The position numbers and the translations under genes were made by a program. From NCBI GenBank assembly GCA_963666705.2, contig CAXXKO010000022.1, positions 62,001-126,000 on the forward strand: 64,000 nt of DNA. Reading direction: 5' to 3'. The notes beneath the pieces were generated by a model. It searched no databases and was not told the DNA's origin. It worked only from the letters and a program-made list of their open reading frames with translations. Source of the stretch: G963666705 sp963666705 (lineage in GTDB: Bacteria; Pseudomonadota; Alphaproteobacteria; CADEGL01). This document shows positions 8,004 through 16,890 of the stretch, piece by piece (within the stretch, counting starts at the first letter, position 1; each line of letters begins with the position of its first letter).

Positions 8004-8727
8004 GGGCACCGCGATGCTCGAGGTCCGGGGCCTGACCAAGCGGTTCGGCGGCCTCGTCGCCAACGATCATGTCAGCTTCGCGGTCGCCAAGGGCGAGATC
8101 CTCGGCCTCATCGGCCCCAACGGGGCGGGCAAGAGCACCCTCTTCGAGCTCGTCACCGGGTTCGAGAAGCCCGACGCGGGGGCGGTGCTGCTCGCGGGGC
8201 GCCCGATCACCGGCCTCAGGCCCGACCGCATCAGCCGGCTCGGCCTCGGCCGCACCTTCCAGAAGCTGCGGCCCTTCCAGGAGATGTCGGTGGTCGAGAA
8301 CGTCATGGTCGGCGTCATGCAGCACACCGCCGACATGGCCGCGGCGCGGCGCGAGGCGCTGACGGCTCTCCATTACGTCGGCCTTCTCGAGAAGCGCCAC
8401 GACCACGCCAACACCCTCAGCACCGGCCAGCGCAAGCGCTTGGAGCTGGCCCGCGCCATGGCCACCCGCCCGCGCCTGCTGCTGCTCGACGAGGTGACCG
8501 GCGGCGTCGACCAGCGCAGCATCCCCGGCCTCATCACGCTCATCGAGCGCTTTCGGGCCGAGGGCATGACCCTGGTCGTCATCGAGCACGACATGCAGGT
8601 GCTGATGTCCCTCGCCGACCGGGTGGTGGCCCTCCATCTCGGCGCCAAGATCGCCGAGGGCACGCCGGCGGAGATCCAGGACGACCGCCGGGTGATCGAA
8701 TCCTACCTCGGCACGGCCTATGCCTAG
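7996..8727 (+). CDS. livG: ABC transporter ATP-binding protein (LivG)
   Basis: A 243-residue ATPase. Walker A is GPNGAGKST (residues 40-48), the signature loop LSTGQRKRLELARAM, and the switch histidine lies in VVIEHDMQVL. The Walker B region reads LLLLDEVTGGV where family members usually have DEP followed by AAGLN, an unusual change next to the catalytic glutamate. The stop codon TAG (8725-8727) takes its last base from the MITE half-element that begins at 8727. The expected tight junction to livF is therefore broken by 332 bases of repeats. Confidence 0.9.
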   Translation: MAEGTAMLEVRGLTKRFGGLVANDHVSFAVAKGEILGLIGPNGAGKSTLFELVTGFEKPDAGAVLLAGRPITGLRPDRISRLGLGRTFQKLRPFQEMSVVENVMVGVMQHTADMAAARREALTALHYVGLLEKRHDHANTLSTGQRKRLELARAMATRPRLLLLDEVTGGVDQRSIPGLITLIERFRAEGMTLVVIEHDMQVLMSLADRVVALHLGAKIAEGTPAEIQDDRRVIESYLGTAYA

Positions 8728-8870
8728 TACCCACTTTCATAATTCCGTGTGCCATACGACGGCGCCCCGAGGTTCCCGGCTAGGAGCGTGGCGCGCCGTG
8801 ATGCCGGGGCATCACAAGCGTCGCGCGACGACGTCCGGGGGCCTAGGGGCGCCGCCCTACGGGTCGCTTT
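8727..8870. repeat. MITE-like family A, half element
   Basis: It starts GTACCCACTTTCATAATTCC exactly after a TA and matches the left half of the element at 61711-61975 up to GGGTCGCTTTTCCCG. The right half is missing and is replaced by a family D repeat. Placement in the livG stop codon shows it arrived by insertion at a TA target. It lies within the livG-livF gap. Confidence 0.8.
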
Positions 8871-8879
8871 TCCCGACGC

Positions 8880-9035
8880 GTCGAACCCTCTACCCCTTGG
8901 GGGAGAGGGTGGCGCGCGAAGCGCGCCGGGTGAGGGGGTGGCCGCCGGCAGGCGGCCAAAAGACTCTTCAGACGCGCGGACGCGCACCCCCTCACCCCGA
9001 CCCTCTCCCCAAGTGGAGAGGGGGATTCCCACGTC
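8880..9035. repeat. palindromic GC-rich repeat, family D, copy 2
   Basis: Same block order as at 4615-4765: CCCCTTGGGGGAGAGGGTGG, GGTGAGGGGGTGGCCGCC, AGGCGGCCAAAAGACTCT, GCGCGGACGCGCACCCC and CCCTCTCCCC. It occupies the rest of the livG-livF gap and ends about 25 bases before the livF start. Confidence 0.75.
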
Positions 9036-9059
9036 GCGATTTCTCCGCTCGGGCCGGCA

Positions 9060-9764
9060 ATGCTTAGGGTCACGGGCCTCGAGGTCGCCTATGGCGACTA
9101 TCAGGTGATCTGGGGCGTCTCCCTGCGGGTCGAGCGGGGCGAGGTGGTCGCCATCCTCGGCCCCAACGGGGCGGGCAAGAGCACGGTCCTGAATGCCATC
9201 TCGGGCTTGCGCCGGCCCAAGGCCGGAGGTATCGAATTCAAGGGCGAGCGTATCGACGGCATGCCCGCGCACGATATCGTGTGCCGGGGCCTCGCCCATA
9301 TCATGGAGCGGCGCCGCGTCTTCCCCCATATGAGCGTTCGCCAGAACCTGTGGCTCGGCGGCTACAACCCCGCGGCCCGCGCCCACCGCGCCGAGACCCT
9401 GGCCACCGTCTACGGCCTCTTCCCGCGGCTCGAGGAGCGCGCGGGCCAGGCCGCCTACTCCCTCAGTGGCGGCGAGCAGCAGATGCTGGCCCTGGGGCGC
9501 GGCCTGATGGCGCGGCCCGAGCTGCTGTTGATCGACGAGCCGCTGCTGGGCCTCGCCCCGGCCATGGCCGGGCAGATGATGGCGGCCTTCAGGCGCATCA
9601 ACGAGAGCGGCGTCACCATCCTCTTCATCGAGCAGAACGTACAGACGGCCCTGGGCCTCGCCGACCGCGGCTACATCCTGGAGAGCGGCCGGCTCGTCCT
9701 CGAGGGGGCGTCCCGGGACCTGCTGGCCAGCGACGAAGTGAGGCGCATCTTCCTCGGCCTCTGA
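9060..9764 (+). CDS. livF: ABC transporter ATP-binding protein (LivF)
   Basis: A 234-residue second ATPase of the cassette. Walker A is GPNGAGKST (about residues 34-42), the signature loop LSGGEQQMLALGRGL, Walker B LLLIDEPLLGLAP, and the H-loop position reads FIEQNVQ as usual for LivF. It is separated from livG by 332 bases of inserted repeats. Translation coupling is lost, and expression may need read-through across two strong palindromes. No clear ribosome-binding site is visible, which is odd. Confidence 0.9.
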   Translation: MLRVTGLEVAYGDYQVIWGVSLRVERGEVVAILGPNGAGKSTVLNAISGLRRPKAGGIEFKGERIDGMPAHDIVCRGLAHIMERRRVFPHMSVRQNLWLGGYNPAARAHRAETLATVYGLFPRLEERAGQAAYSLSGGEQQMLALGRGLMARPELLLIDEPLLGLAPAMAGQMMAAFRRINESGVTILFIEQNVQTALGLADRGYILESGRLVLEGASRDLLASDEVRRIFLGL

Positions 9765-9866
9765 GGGGGCGGGCCGCGGGCCCGGATGCGAAACCTCTCG
9801 GCCCCTCGCGTATGCTCTGGTAGGAATGAGGCCGGAAAGGCCAGAACGATCGCTTGGGAGGAACCC

Positions 9867-11261
9867 GTGACAGCCCTATCGAACCTCGACACCGCCGCCC
9901 TGAGGGCCCAGGACAACTACTACGTCCACCCGTGGGAGAACCTTCGGGAATCGGGGCGGCAGGCGCGCACCATCATCACCCGCTCCGAGGGCATCTATAT
10001 CTACGACAGCGACGGCAACGAGCTGATCGACGGGCCGGCTGGCATGTGGTGCGTCAATATCGGCCACGGCCGGCGCGAGATGGCCGACGCGATCGCCGAG
10101 CAGGCGCTCGAGATGCCCTATTTCTCGCCCTGGTCGGTGGGCACGCAGCCCTCGGGCGCGCTGGCCGAGAAGCTGGCCGAGCTTTCGCCCGGCGACCTCG
10201 ACCACGTGTTCTTCACCACCGGCGGCTCGACGGCGGTCGATTCGGCGCTGCGCTTCGTGATGTTCTTCAACAACTACCTCGGCCGGCCCGAGAAGAAGCA
10301 CATCATCTCGCGCCAGGAGGCCTATCACGGCAGCACCTACCTCTCGGCCTCCTGCTCCGGCAAGATGCAGGATCGGACCTACCTCGACTTCGCCGACGAT
10401 CTCGTCCACCTGCTCCCCGCCCCACATCCCTACCGCCGGCCCGCGGGCACGAGCATCGAGGATTTCTGCGACGCCAAGGTGGCGGACCTCGAGGACAAGA
10501 TATTGGAGCTCGGGCCCGAGCGGGTCGCGGCCTTCATCGCCGAGCCCATCCTGGCCTCGGGCGGCGTGATCGTGCCGCCGCCGGGCTACCAGAAGCGCTG
10601 CCTCGAAGTGTGCCGCCGCCACGACGTGATCTACATCTCCGACGAGGTGGTGACGGGCTTCGGGCGCCTGGGGCATTTCTTCGCCTCGGAGCCCGCCTTC
10701 GATATCGTCCCGGACATCATCACCTGCGCCAAGGGCCTCACCTCGGGCTATCTGCCGCTCGGCGCGGTCCTGATCTCGGACCGCCTCTATTCGCAAGTGA
10801 GCGGGGAGGCGGCCAAGGGCTCCGTCTTCGCCAACGGCTTCACCTATTCGGGCCACCCGGTGGCCTGCGCCGCCGCGCTCAAGAACATCGAGATCATGGA
10901 GCGCGAGGACCTGATGGCCCATGCCCGCGAGGTCGGCCCCTACATGCAGGCGCGCCTGCAGGAGTTGCGCGAGCACCCGATCGTGGGCGACGTGCGCGGT
11001 GCGGGGCTCATGGCCTGCGTCGAGTGCAATGCCGGCCGGGACGACCCGGCGGCCGAGGCCCTGCACGCGGCGATCGGCGGCCGCATCGACGCCCACTGCC
11101 AGGCCCTCGGCCTCATGGTGCGGCCCATCGTCAACATGTGCGTCATGTCGCCGCCGCTCGTCATCACCAAGGCCCAGATCGACGACCTCGTCGGCATACT
11201 CGGCGAAGGCATCAAGCGCGCCATGGACGATGTCCGCCGCGAGGGCCTGTGGAGCGGCTGA
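9867..11261 (+). CDS. class III (PLP-dependent) aminotransferase
   Basis: A 464-residue fold-type I aminotransferase of the omega-amino-acid/diamine/aspartate aminotransferase group. Visible elements are the substrate-loop start DGPAGMWCVNIGHGR, the PLP-phosphate region TTGGSTAVDSALR, the aspartate in ISDEVVTGFGR and the PLP lysine at about residue 289 in TCAKGLTSGYLPLG. The frame opens at 9786, but GTG 9867 has GGGAGGA upstream and gives a normal N-terminus. The amino donor and acceptor cannot be read. It is adjacent to an amino-acid-type transporter, suggesting catabolism of an imported amine or amino acid. Confidence 0.85.
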   Translation: MTALSNLDTAALRAQDNYYVHPWENLRESGRQARTIITRSEGIYIYDSDGNELIDGPAGMWCVNIGHGRREMADAIAEQALEMPYFSPWSVGTQPSGALAEKLAELSPGDLDHVFFTTGGSTAVDSALRFVMFFNNYLGRPEKKHIISRQEAYHGSTYLSASCSGKMQDRTYLDFADDLVHLLPAPHPYRRPAGTSIEDFCDAKVADLEDKILELGPERVAAFIAEPILASGGVIVPPPGYQKRCLEVCRRHDVIYISDEVVTGFGRLGHFFASEPAFDIVPDIITCAKGLTSGYLPLGAVLISDRLYSQVSGEAAKGSVFANGFTYSGHPVACAAALKNIEIMEREDLMAHAREVGPYMQARLQELREHPIVGDVRGAGLMACVECNAGRDDPAAEALHAAIGGRIDAHCQALGLMVRPIVNMCVMSPPLVITKAQIDDLVGILGEGIKRAMDDVRREGLWSG

Positions 11262-11339
11262 CCGGAGAGAGACGGCCGCCACGGCCGCGGCAACGAACAT
11301 GGAAGGGGAAAGGCGCTAGCGCTCGCTTCGCATACCGGT

Positions 11340-11660
11340 GCCACCCTCACCCTTCGACAAGCTCAGGTTGAGGCCCTCATGCCGAGCCTCCTCATCCTGA
11401 GCCTGTCGAAGGACGAAGCATGGGGGCGATGGCGTGGTGCGTGTCGTGGCGCGACGAAGTGCTAAATAGCGACAAGGGAGGCAGACGCCGATGCTGCACG
11501 GCCTGATGGTGGATGCGCCACCCTCACCCTTCGACAAGCTCAGGGTGAGGCCCTCATGCTGAGCCTGTCGAAGTATGAGGGACGGGGGTGGGCTGGCTCA
11601 GGGTGAGGCCCTCATGCTGAGCCTCCTCATGCTGAGCCTGTCGAAGGACGAAGTATGAGG
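11340..11660. repeat. REP-like family B cluster and tandem duplication upstream of the acyl-CoA ligase
   Basis: Several copies of CCTTCGACAAGCTCAGG/CCTGAGCCTGTCGAAGG-type palindromes lie at 11340-11430 and 11520-11658. Bases about 11422-11519 nearly duplicate 11659-11755, including the ribosome-binding site AGGGAGG, the ATG and the first ten codons of the downstream ligase. The spacing between the copies is 236 bp. The first copy's start (11491) runs into the repeat and cannot make a full protein. Confidence 0.75.
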
Positions 11661-11726
11661 GGCGACGGCGTGGTGCGTGTCGCGGCGCGACGAAGTGCTG
11701 GATAGCGACAAGGGAGGCGAACGCCG

Positions 11727-13361
11727 ATGCTGCACGGCCTGATGATGGATGCGCCGCTCTCGATCCACTCGCTGATCGAGCACGCGGCCAAGTTTCACGG
11801 CAAGACCGAGATCGTCTCGCGCTCCGTGGAAGGGCCCATCCACCGCTATACCTACGAGGATTCCCACGCCCGCGTCGGCAAGCTGGCCAATGCCCTGCGC
11901 CGCCTGGGCGTCGCCCCCGGCGACCGCATCGCCACCCTGGCGTGGAACGGGTACCGGCATTTCGAGCTCTATTACGCCATCTCGGGCATGGGCGCGGTGT
12001 GCCACACCATCAACCCGCGCCTGTTCCACGACCAGATAGCCTACATCGTCAACCACGCCGGCGACCGGCTCATCTTCCTCGACCTGACCTTCGTGGCACT
12101 CCTCGAGCCGCTCCAGGACGAGCTCCCCGGCGTCGAGGGCTACGTGGTCATGACCGACCGCGAGCACATGCCCGAGACCAACCTGAAGGGCGCCATTTCG
12201 TACGAGGAGCTGATCGAAGGGGAGTCAGACCAGTTCGCCTGGCCCGACCTCGACGAGCGCGCGGCCGCCTCCCTCTGCTACACCTCGGGCACCACCGGCA
12301 ACCCCAGGGGGGCGCTGTTCACCCACCGCTCGACGGTGCTGCACAGCTTCGCCATCGCACTGCCCGAGATCTTCAGCCTCTCGACCCGGTCGGTCATGAT
12401 GCCGGCCGTGCCCATGTTCCACGTCAACGCCTGGGGCCTGCCCTATGCCTGCCCCATGACGGGCGCCAAGCTGGTGCTGCCCGGCCCGCGCTACGACGGC
12501 GAGGCGGTGCATGAGCTGATGGAGACTGAAGCGGTCAACACCTGCGCCGGCGTGCCGACCGTCTGGGGCATGCTGCTCGAATACCTGCGCAAGTCGGGCA
12601 AGGCCCTCAGCCACAAGCCTTCGGTCGTGATCGGCGGCGCGGCCCCGCCGCTTTCGATGATCAAGGGCTTCGAGGAGGAGTATGGCTGCAACGTGTATCA
12701 CGCCTGGGGCATGACGGAGATGAGCCCCGTCGGCACCTGCGGCAAGCTGCCGCCATCGATGGACGACCTATCGAAGGACGAGCGCTACGCCGTCAAGATC
12801 AAGCAGGGCCGCGCCATCTACGGCGTCGAGATGAAGATCGTCGATGGCGACGGCAACGCCCTGCCCCACGACGGCAAGGCCTTCGGCGAGCTGCTGGTGC
12901 GTGGCCCCTGGGTCATCAGTGCCTATTTCGAGGACGAGGAATCGACCGCCGCGGCCTTCGACGGCGGCTGGTTCCACACCGGCGACGTATCGACCATCGA
13001 CGAGGACGGCTTCATGCAGATCGTCGACCGCAGCAAGGACGTCATCAAGTCGGGCGGCGAGTGGATCAGCTCCATCACCATCGAGAACACGGCCATGGGC
13101 CATCCCGGCGTGACCGAGGCCGCCGTCATCGGCATCCACCACCCCAAGTGGGACGAGCGGCCCCTCCTGGTCGTGGTCCCCGCCGGGGACCAGCCGCCCG
13201 CGCCCGCCGACCTGATCGAGTACCTAAGCGCCTCGGTGCCCAAATGGTGGCTGCCCGACGACGTGGTCTTCGTCGAGGAGCTGCCCCACACGGCCACGGG
13301 CAAGGTGTCCAAGAAGCAGCTCCGCGAGCGGCTCGAGAGCCACCGGCTGCCGACGGCCTGA
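11727..13361 (+). CDS. acyl-CoA synthetase (AMP-forming, AlkK-like)
   Basis: A 544-residue ANL-superfamily enzyme that activates a carboxylic acid with ATP and CoA. The P-loop YTSGTTGNPRG is at about residue 184. Further motifs are the A5-type YHAWGMTEMSP, the hinge-region FHTGDVSTIDEDGF and DRSKDVIKSGGEW, and the adenylation lysine in TATGKVSKK near the C-terminus. Sequence style fits the medium-chain AlkK group, but the chain length of the substrate is not determined. ATG 11727 follows AGGGAGG. It precedes the second transporter cassette by 30 bases and is probably its first gene, activating the imported acid. Confidence 0.88.
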   Translation: MLHGLMMDAPLSIHSLIEHAAKFHGKTEIVSRSVEGPIHRYTYEDSHARVGKLANALRRLGVAPGDRIATLAWNGYRHFELYYAISGMGAVCHTINPRLFHDQIAYIVNHAGDRLIFLDLTFVALLEPLQDELPGVEGYVVMTDREHMPETNLKGAISYEELIEGESDQFAWPDLDERAAASLCYTSGTTGNPRGALFTHRSTVLHSFAIALPEIFSLSTRSVMMPAVPMFHVNAWGLPYACPMTGAKLVLPGPRYDGEAVHELMETEAVNTCAGVPTVWGMLLEYLRKSGKALSHKPSVVIGGAAPPLSMIKGFEEEYGCNVYHAWGMTEMSPVGTCGKLPPSMDDLSKDERYAVKIKQGRAIYGVEMKIVDGDGNALPHDGKAFGELLVRGPWVISAYFEDEESTAAAFDGGWFHTGDVSTIDEDGFMQIVDRSKDVIKSGGEWISSITIENTAMGHPGVTEAAVIGIHHPKWDERPLLVVVPAGDQPPAPADLIEYLSASVPKWWLPDDVVFVEELPHTATGKVSKKQLRERLESHRLPTA

Positions 13362-13391
13362 GGCGGCGGGCACCGGGGAGCGGGACGGACG

Positions 13392-14183
13392 ATGGCGGGT
13401 CCAAGCGTGGCTAGCTCGCGCGCGCTTCTCGAAGTCCGGCACTTGACGGTCCGCTTCGGCGGCATCCTGGCCCTCGACGGCGTCTCCTTCGAGGCCGGGG
13501 AGGGCCGCATCACCGGCCTCATCGGCCCCAACGGTGCCGGCAAGACCACGCTCTTCAACTGCTTGAGCCGCCTCTACAAGCCCCAGGAGGGCGACATCCT
13601 GTTCGCCGGGCGTTCGGTGCTCGGCACCGCCGCCCACCGCATGGCGCGCCTCGGCATCGGCCGCACGTTCCAGAACCTGGCTCTCTTCGGCACCATGTCG
13701 GTGATCGAGAACGTCATGGTCGGCGGGCATTGCCGCGCCCGCGGCGACTTCGTGAGCAACGCGCTCCGCCTGCCCTGGGTCGGCCGCGAGGAGGCCGACG
13801 CGCGCGCCCGCGCGGATGAGATCACCGGCTTCCTCGGCCTCGGGGAAGTGGCGCACCTCCCGGTCGCGAGCCTGCCCTTCGGCACCCAGAAGCGGGTCGA
13901 GCTGGCCCGCGCCCTGATGGGCCAGCCCAGGCTGCTGCTGCTCGACGAGCCCGCCGCCGGCCTCAACCACGAGGAAGTCGAGGCGCTCGGCGACCTGATC
14001 CGCGAGATCCGCGACCGGCGGCATACGACGGTGTTGTTGGTCGAGCATCACATGGGCCTGGTGATGCGCGTCTCCGACCGGGTCGTGGCGCTCGACTTCG
14101 GGCGCCGCATCGCCGAAGGGACGCCGGCGGAGGTCCAAGGCGACCCGGCGGTGATCCGGGCCTATCTGGGGACGCGGCACTGA
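13392..14183 (+). CDS. livG: ABC transporter ATP-binding protein (LivG-type, cassette 2)
   Basis: A 263-residue HAAT ATPase. Walker A is GPNGAGKTT (about 45-53), and a LivG-specific LGIGRTFQNLALFGTMSVIENVM follows in the helical domain. The signature loop is degenerate (LPFGTQKRVELARAL) as usual in LivG. Walker B is LLLLDEPAAGLN and the H-loop VEHHMGL. The TGA overlaps the next ATG (TGATG). It lies in an operon with the acyl-CoA ligase upstream and LivF, LivH, LivM and a binding protein downstream. Confidence 0.9.
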   Translation: MAGPSVASSRALLEVRHLTVRFGGILALDGVSFEAGEGRITGLIGPNGAGKTTLFNCLSRLYKPQEGDILFAGRSVLGTAAHRMARLGIGRTFQNLALFGTMSVIENVMVGGHCRARGDFVSNALRLPWVGREEADARARADEITGFLGLGEVAHLPVASLPFGTQKRVELARALMGQPRLLLLDEPAAGLNHEEVEALGDLIREIRDRRHTTVLLVEHHMGLVMRVSDRVVALDFGRRIAEGTPAEVQGDPAVIRAYLGTRH

Positions 14184-14896
14184 TGGCGGCGATCCTGGAA
14201 GCCGAGGCGCTCTCGGCCTATTACGGCCCCACCAAGGCCCTGCACGAGATCGCCTTCGCCGTCGCGGAGGGCGGCATCACGGCCATTCTCGGCGCCAACG
14301 GCGCCGGCAAGACCACCACGCTCCGCGCCGTCTGCGGCCTCGTGCGGGCCACGGGCGCCATCCGCTTCGACGGCCGGCGCATCGACGGCCGGTCCACCGC
14401 CGCCATCGTGCGCGGCGGCGTCGGGCACGTGCCCGAAGGGCGCGGCACATTCGTCCATCTGAGCGTCGAGGAGAACTTGCGGCTGGGCGCCTATACACGC
14501 CGGGACCGGGGCCGTGTGGCGGAGGATTTCTCGCGCGTCTACGGCCACTTCCCGGTGCTGGCCGAACGCCGCGGCCAGCAGGCCGGGACCTTGAGCGGGG
14601 GCGAGCAGCAGATGCTGGCGATCGGGCGCGCGCTCATGCTGCGGCCCCGCCTCCTGGTGCTGGACGAGCCCTCCTTCGGCCTCGCACCCATGTTGGTCGA
14701 GGCCATCTTCGAGATCATGCGCACCATCAACCGCGAGGACGGCGTCAGCATGTTGCTGGTCGAGCAGAACGCCGCCATGGCGCTCGAGCTGGCGGACCAC
14801 GCCTATCTTCTCGAGACGGGGCGCGTGGTGATGTCGGGACCGGCCGAGGAGGTCGGCCGCGACGAATCCATCCGCCGCGCCTATCTCGGCTATTAG
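14183..14896 (+). CDS. livF: ABC transporter ATP-binding protein (LivF-type, cassette 2)
   Basis: A 237-residue ATPase with Walker A GANGAGKTT, the signature LSGGEQQMLAIGRALM and Walker B LVLDEPSFGLAP. The segment VPEGRGTFVHLSVEENL is typical of LivF. The start overlaps the stop of livG by one base, and the permease begins three bases after its stop. Together with the preceding ATPase it powers the LivH/LivM channel of this cassette. Confidence 0.9.
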   Translation: MAAILEAEALSAYYGPTKALHEIAFAVAEGGITAILGANGAGKTTTLRAVCGLVRATGAIRFDGRRIDGRSTAAIVRGGVGHVPEGRGTFVHLSVEENLRLGAYTRRDRGRVAEDFSRVYGHFPVLAERRGQQAGTLSGGEQQMLAIGRALMLRPRLLVLDEPSFGLAPMLVEAIFEIMRTINREDGVSMLLVEQNAAMALELADHAYLLETGRVVMSGPAEEVGRDESIRRAYLGY

Positions 14897-14899
14897 GCC

Positions 14900-15772
14900 A
14901 TGGAATATTTCATCCAACAGGTGCTGGCGGGCCTCGCGACAGGGGGCATCTACGCCAGCCTCGCGCTGGCGCTGGTGATGATCTATCAGGCGACCGAGCT
15001 GGTGAACTTCGCCCAGGGCGAGATGGCCATGTTCAGCACCTATATCGCCTGGAGCCTGATCGACGCCGGCATGCCTTATTGGGCGGCCTTCTTCCTCACC
15101 GTCGGCCTCTCGTTCCTCGGCGGCGTGGCGATCGAGCGGGTCATCATCCGCCCGGTCGAGAAGGCGCCCGTGCTGGCGCTGGTCATCGTCTTCATCGCGC
15201 TTCTGGTGATCCTCAACAGCGTCGCCGGCTGGATCTACACCTACACCATCAAGGAGTTCCCGAGCCCCTTCCCGGACGAGCCCTTCCTCGGCAACGTCTA
15301 TCTCGGCTCCCACGGCATGGGGGCGGTCGGCGTCACATTGGTGGTGGTCTTCCTCCTCTACCTCTTCTTCCGCTTCACGCCGCTGGGCCTCGCCATGCGC
15401 GCCGCCGCCCAGAACCCCGAATCGAGCGCCCTCGTCGGCATCCGCGTGGGCTGGATGCTGGCCCTCGGCTGGGGCCTCGCCGCGGCCATCGGCGCCATCG
15501 CCGGCATGATGGTGGCGCCGGTCCTGTTCCTCGACCCCAACATGATGGGCGGGGTCCTGCTCTATGCCTTCGCGGGCGCGCTATTGGGCGGCATCGCCAG
15601 CCCGGGCGGCGCCGTCGTCGGTGGGTTCATGGTGGGGGTGCTCGAGAACCTGGTGGGCACCTACCTGATCGGCGACGAGCTCAAGCTGACCGTGGCGCTC
15701 GTCATCATCATCGCCGTCCTGGTGATCAAGCCGAGCGGCCTCTTCGGCCGCGCCGTGGTCCAGCGGGTCTAG
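14900..15772 (+). CDS. livH: ABC transporter permease (LivH-type, cassette 2)
   Basis: A 290-residue membrane protein of about eight segments. Family motifs are LALVMIYQATELVNFAQGEM near the N-terminus, QNPESSALVGIRVGWMLALGW in the ATPase-contact loop and IKPSGLFGRA at the end. NFAQGEM in place of NFAHGEF is a common variant among transporters for carboxylates and other non-leucine substrates. The gene is tightly packed between livF (3-bp gap) and livM (3-bp gap). Confidence 0.9.
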   Translation: MEYFIQQVLAGLATGGIYASLALALVMIYQATELVNFAQGEMAMFSTYIAWSLIDAGMPYWAAFFLTVGLSFLGGVAIERVIIRPVEKAPVLALVIVFIALLVILNSVAGWIYTYTIKEFPSPFPDEPFLGNVYLGSHGMGAVGVTLVVVFLLYLFFRFTPLGLAMRAAAQNPESSALVGIRVGWMLALGWGLAAAIGAIAGMMVAPVLFLDPNMMGGVLLYAFAGALLGGIASPGGAVVGGFMVGVLENLVGTYLIGDELKLTVALVIIIAVLVIKPSGLFGRAVVQRV

Positions 15773-15775
15773 GCC

Positions 15776-16888
15776 GTGGCGGGCGCGGATCGACCCGGGG
15801 GCAAGGCCGCGCGGCGCGTGGGCCTCTTCGCGGCCCTGGCCTTCGCCTCAGCCCTTCCCTTCCTGGTCAGCGATTTCGAGGCCTTCCAGCTCACCCTGGC
15901 CATGGTCTATGCCATCGCACTCCTCGGCCTCAACATGCTGACCGGCTACAATGGCCAGATTTCCCTCGGCCACGGCGCGTTCTACGCCATCGGCGCCTAT
16001 ACGGCCGCGGTCCTCATGGACAATTGGGACGTGCCCTACTACCTGACGCTCCCCGTCGCCGGGGCGCTCTCCTTCGCCGTCGGCTTCCTCTTCGGCCTCC
16101 CAGCCTTGCGCCTGCATGGCCTCTACCTCGCCGTCGCCACCCTGGCGCTCGCCCTGGCCGTGCCCCAGATCCTCAAATACGACGCTTTCGAGCCCTGGAC
16201 CGGCGGCGTGCAGGGCATCGTGCTATCCAAGCCCGAGGCCCCCTTCGGCCTGCCCCTGAGCGCGGACCAGTGGCTCTACTACTTCACCCTCGCGGTCCTC
16301 GTGGTGCTGTTCCTCGCGGGCTGGAACCTGCTGCGCGGCCGCGCCGGCCGGGCCATGGTGGCCATCCGCGACCACCATATCTCGGCCGCGGCCATGGGCG
16401 TCAACGTGGCCCTCTACAAGAGCCTCACCTTCGGGGTGAGCGCGCTCTATACAGGCATCGCCGGCGCGCTCGGCGCCATCGTGGTGCAGTTCGTCGCACC
16501 CGACAGCTTCGGCCTCTTCCTCTCCATCACCTTCCTGGTGGGGATCGTGGTCGGCGGCCTGGCTTCGATCTCGGGCGCCATATATGGCGGCCTCTTCATC
16601 CTGTTCGTCCCGAACTTCGCCCAGGACATCTCCGACGCCGCCCCCTGGGCCGTCTACGGCCTCTTCCTGCTGGTCTTCATGTATGCCATGCCCCGCGGTG
16701 TCGCCGGCTTCATCGCCGCCGCCGGCCCGGCCCTCGCCCGCTGGGCGCGCGACCCCGCCGCCTTCGCGCGCGACGCGGCGGCGCTGGCGTGGCGCATGCG
16801 CGGCACTATGCCGCGGATACCGCGCCATCTATCATCGGCACTGAATCGACGACGGAGCTGGGAAGACAGAACCAAGTTAGGGAGGTGA
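15776..16888 (+). CDS. livM: ABC transporter permease (LivM-type, cassette 2)
   Basis: A 370-residue permease starting at GTG 15776. Motifs are LNMLTGYNGQISLGHGAFYA and LRLHGLYLAVATLALALAVP, and the ATPase-contact loop is AIRDHHISAAAMGVN. The C-terminal extension of about 60 residues beyond the last membrane segment is Arg/Ala-rich and hydrophilic, ending two bases before the binding-protein ATG. The tail may be a read-on of a shorter original C-terminus. It is the sister subunit of the preceding LivH. Confidence 0.88.
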   Translation: MAGADRPGGKAARRVGLFAALAFASALPFLVSDFEAFQLTLAMVYAIALLGLNMLTGYNGQISLGHGAFYAIGAYTAAVLMDNWDVPYYLTLPVAGALSFAVGFLFGLPALRLHGLYLAVATLALALAVPQILKYDAFEPWTGGVQGIVLSKPEAPFGLPLSADQWLYYFTLAVLVVLFLAGWNLLRGRAGRAMVAIRDHHISAAAMGVNVALYKSLTFGVSALYTGIAGALGAIVVQFVAPDSFGLFLSITFLVGIVVGGLASISGAIYGGLFILFVPNFAQDISDAAPWAVYGLFLLVFMYAMPRGVAGFIAAAGPALARWARDPAAFARDAAALAWRMRGTMPRIPRHLSSALNRRRSWEDRTKLGR

Positions 16889-16890
16889 AG

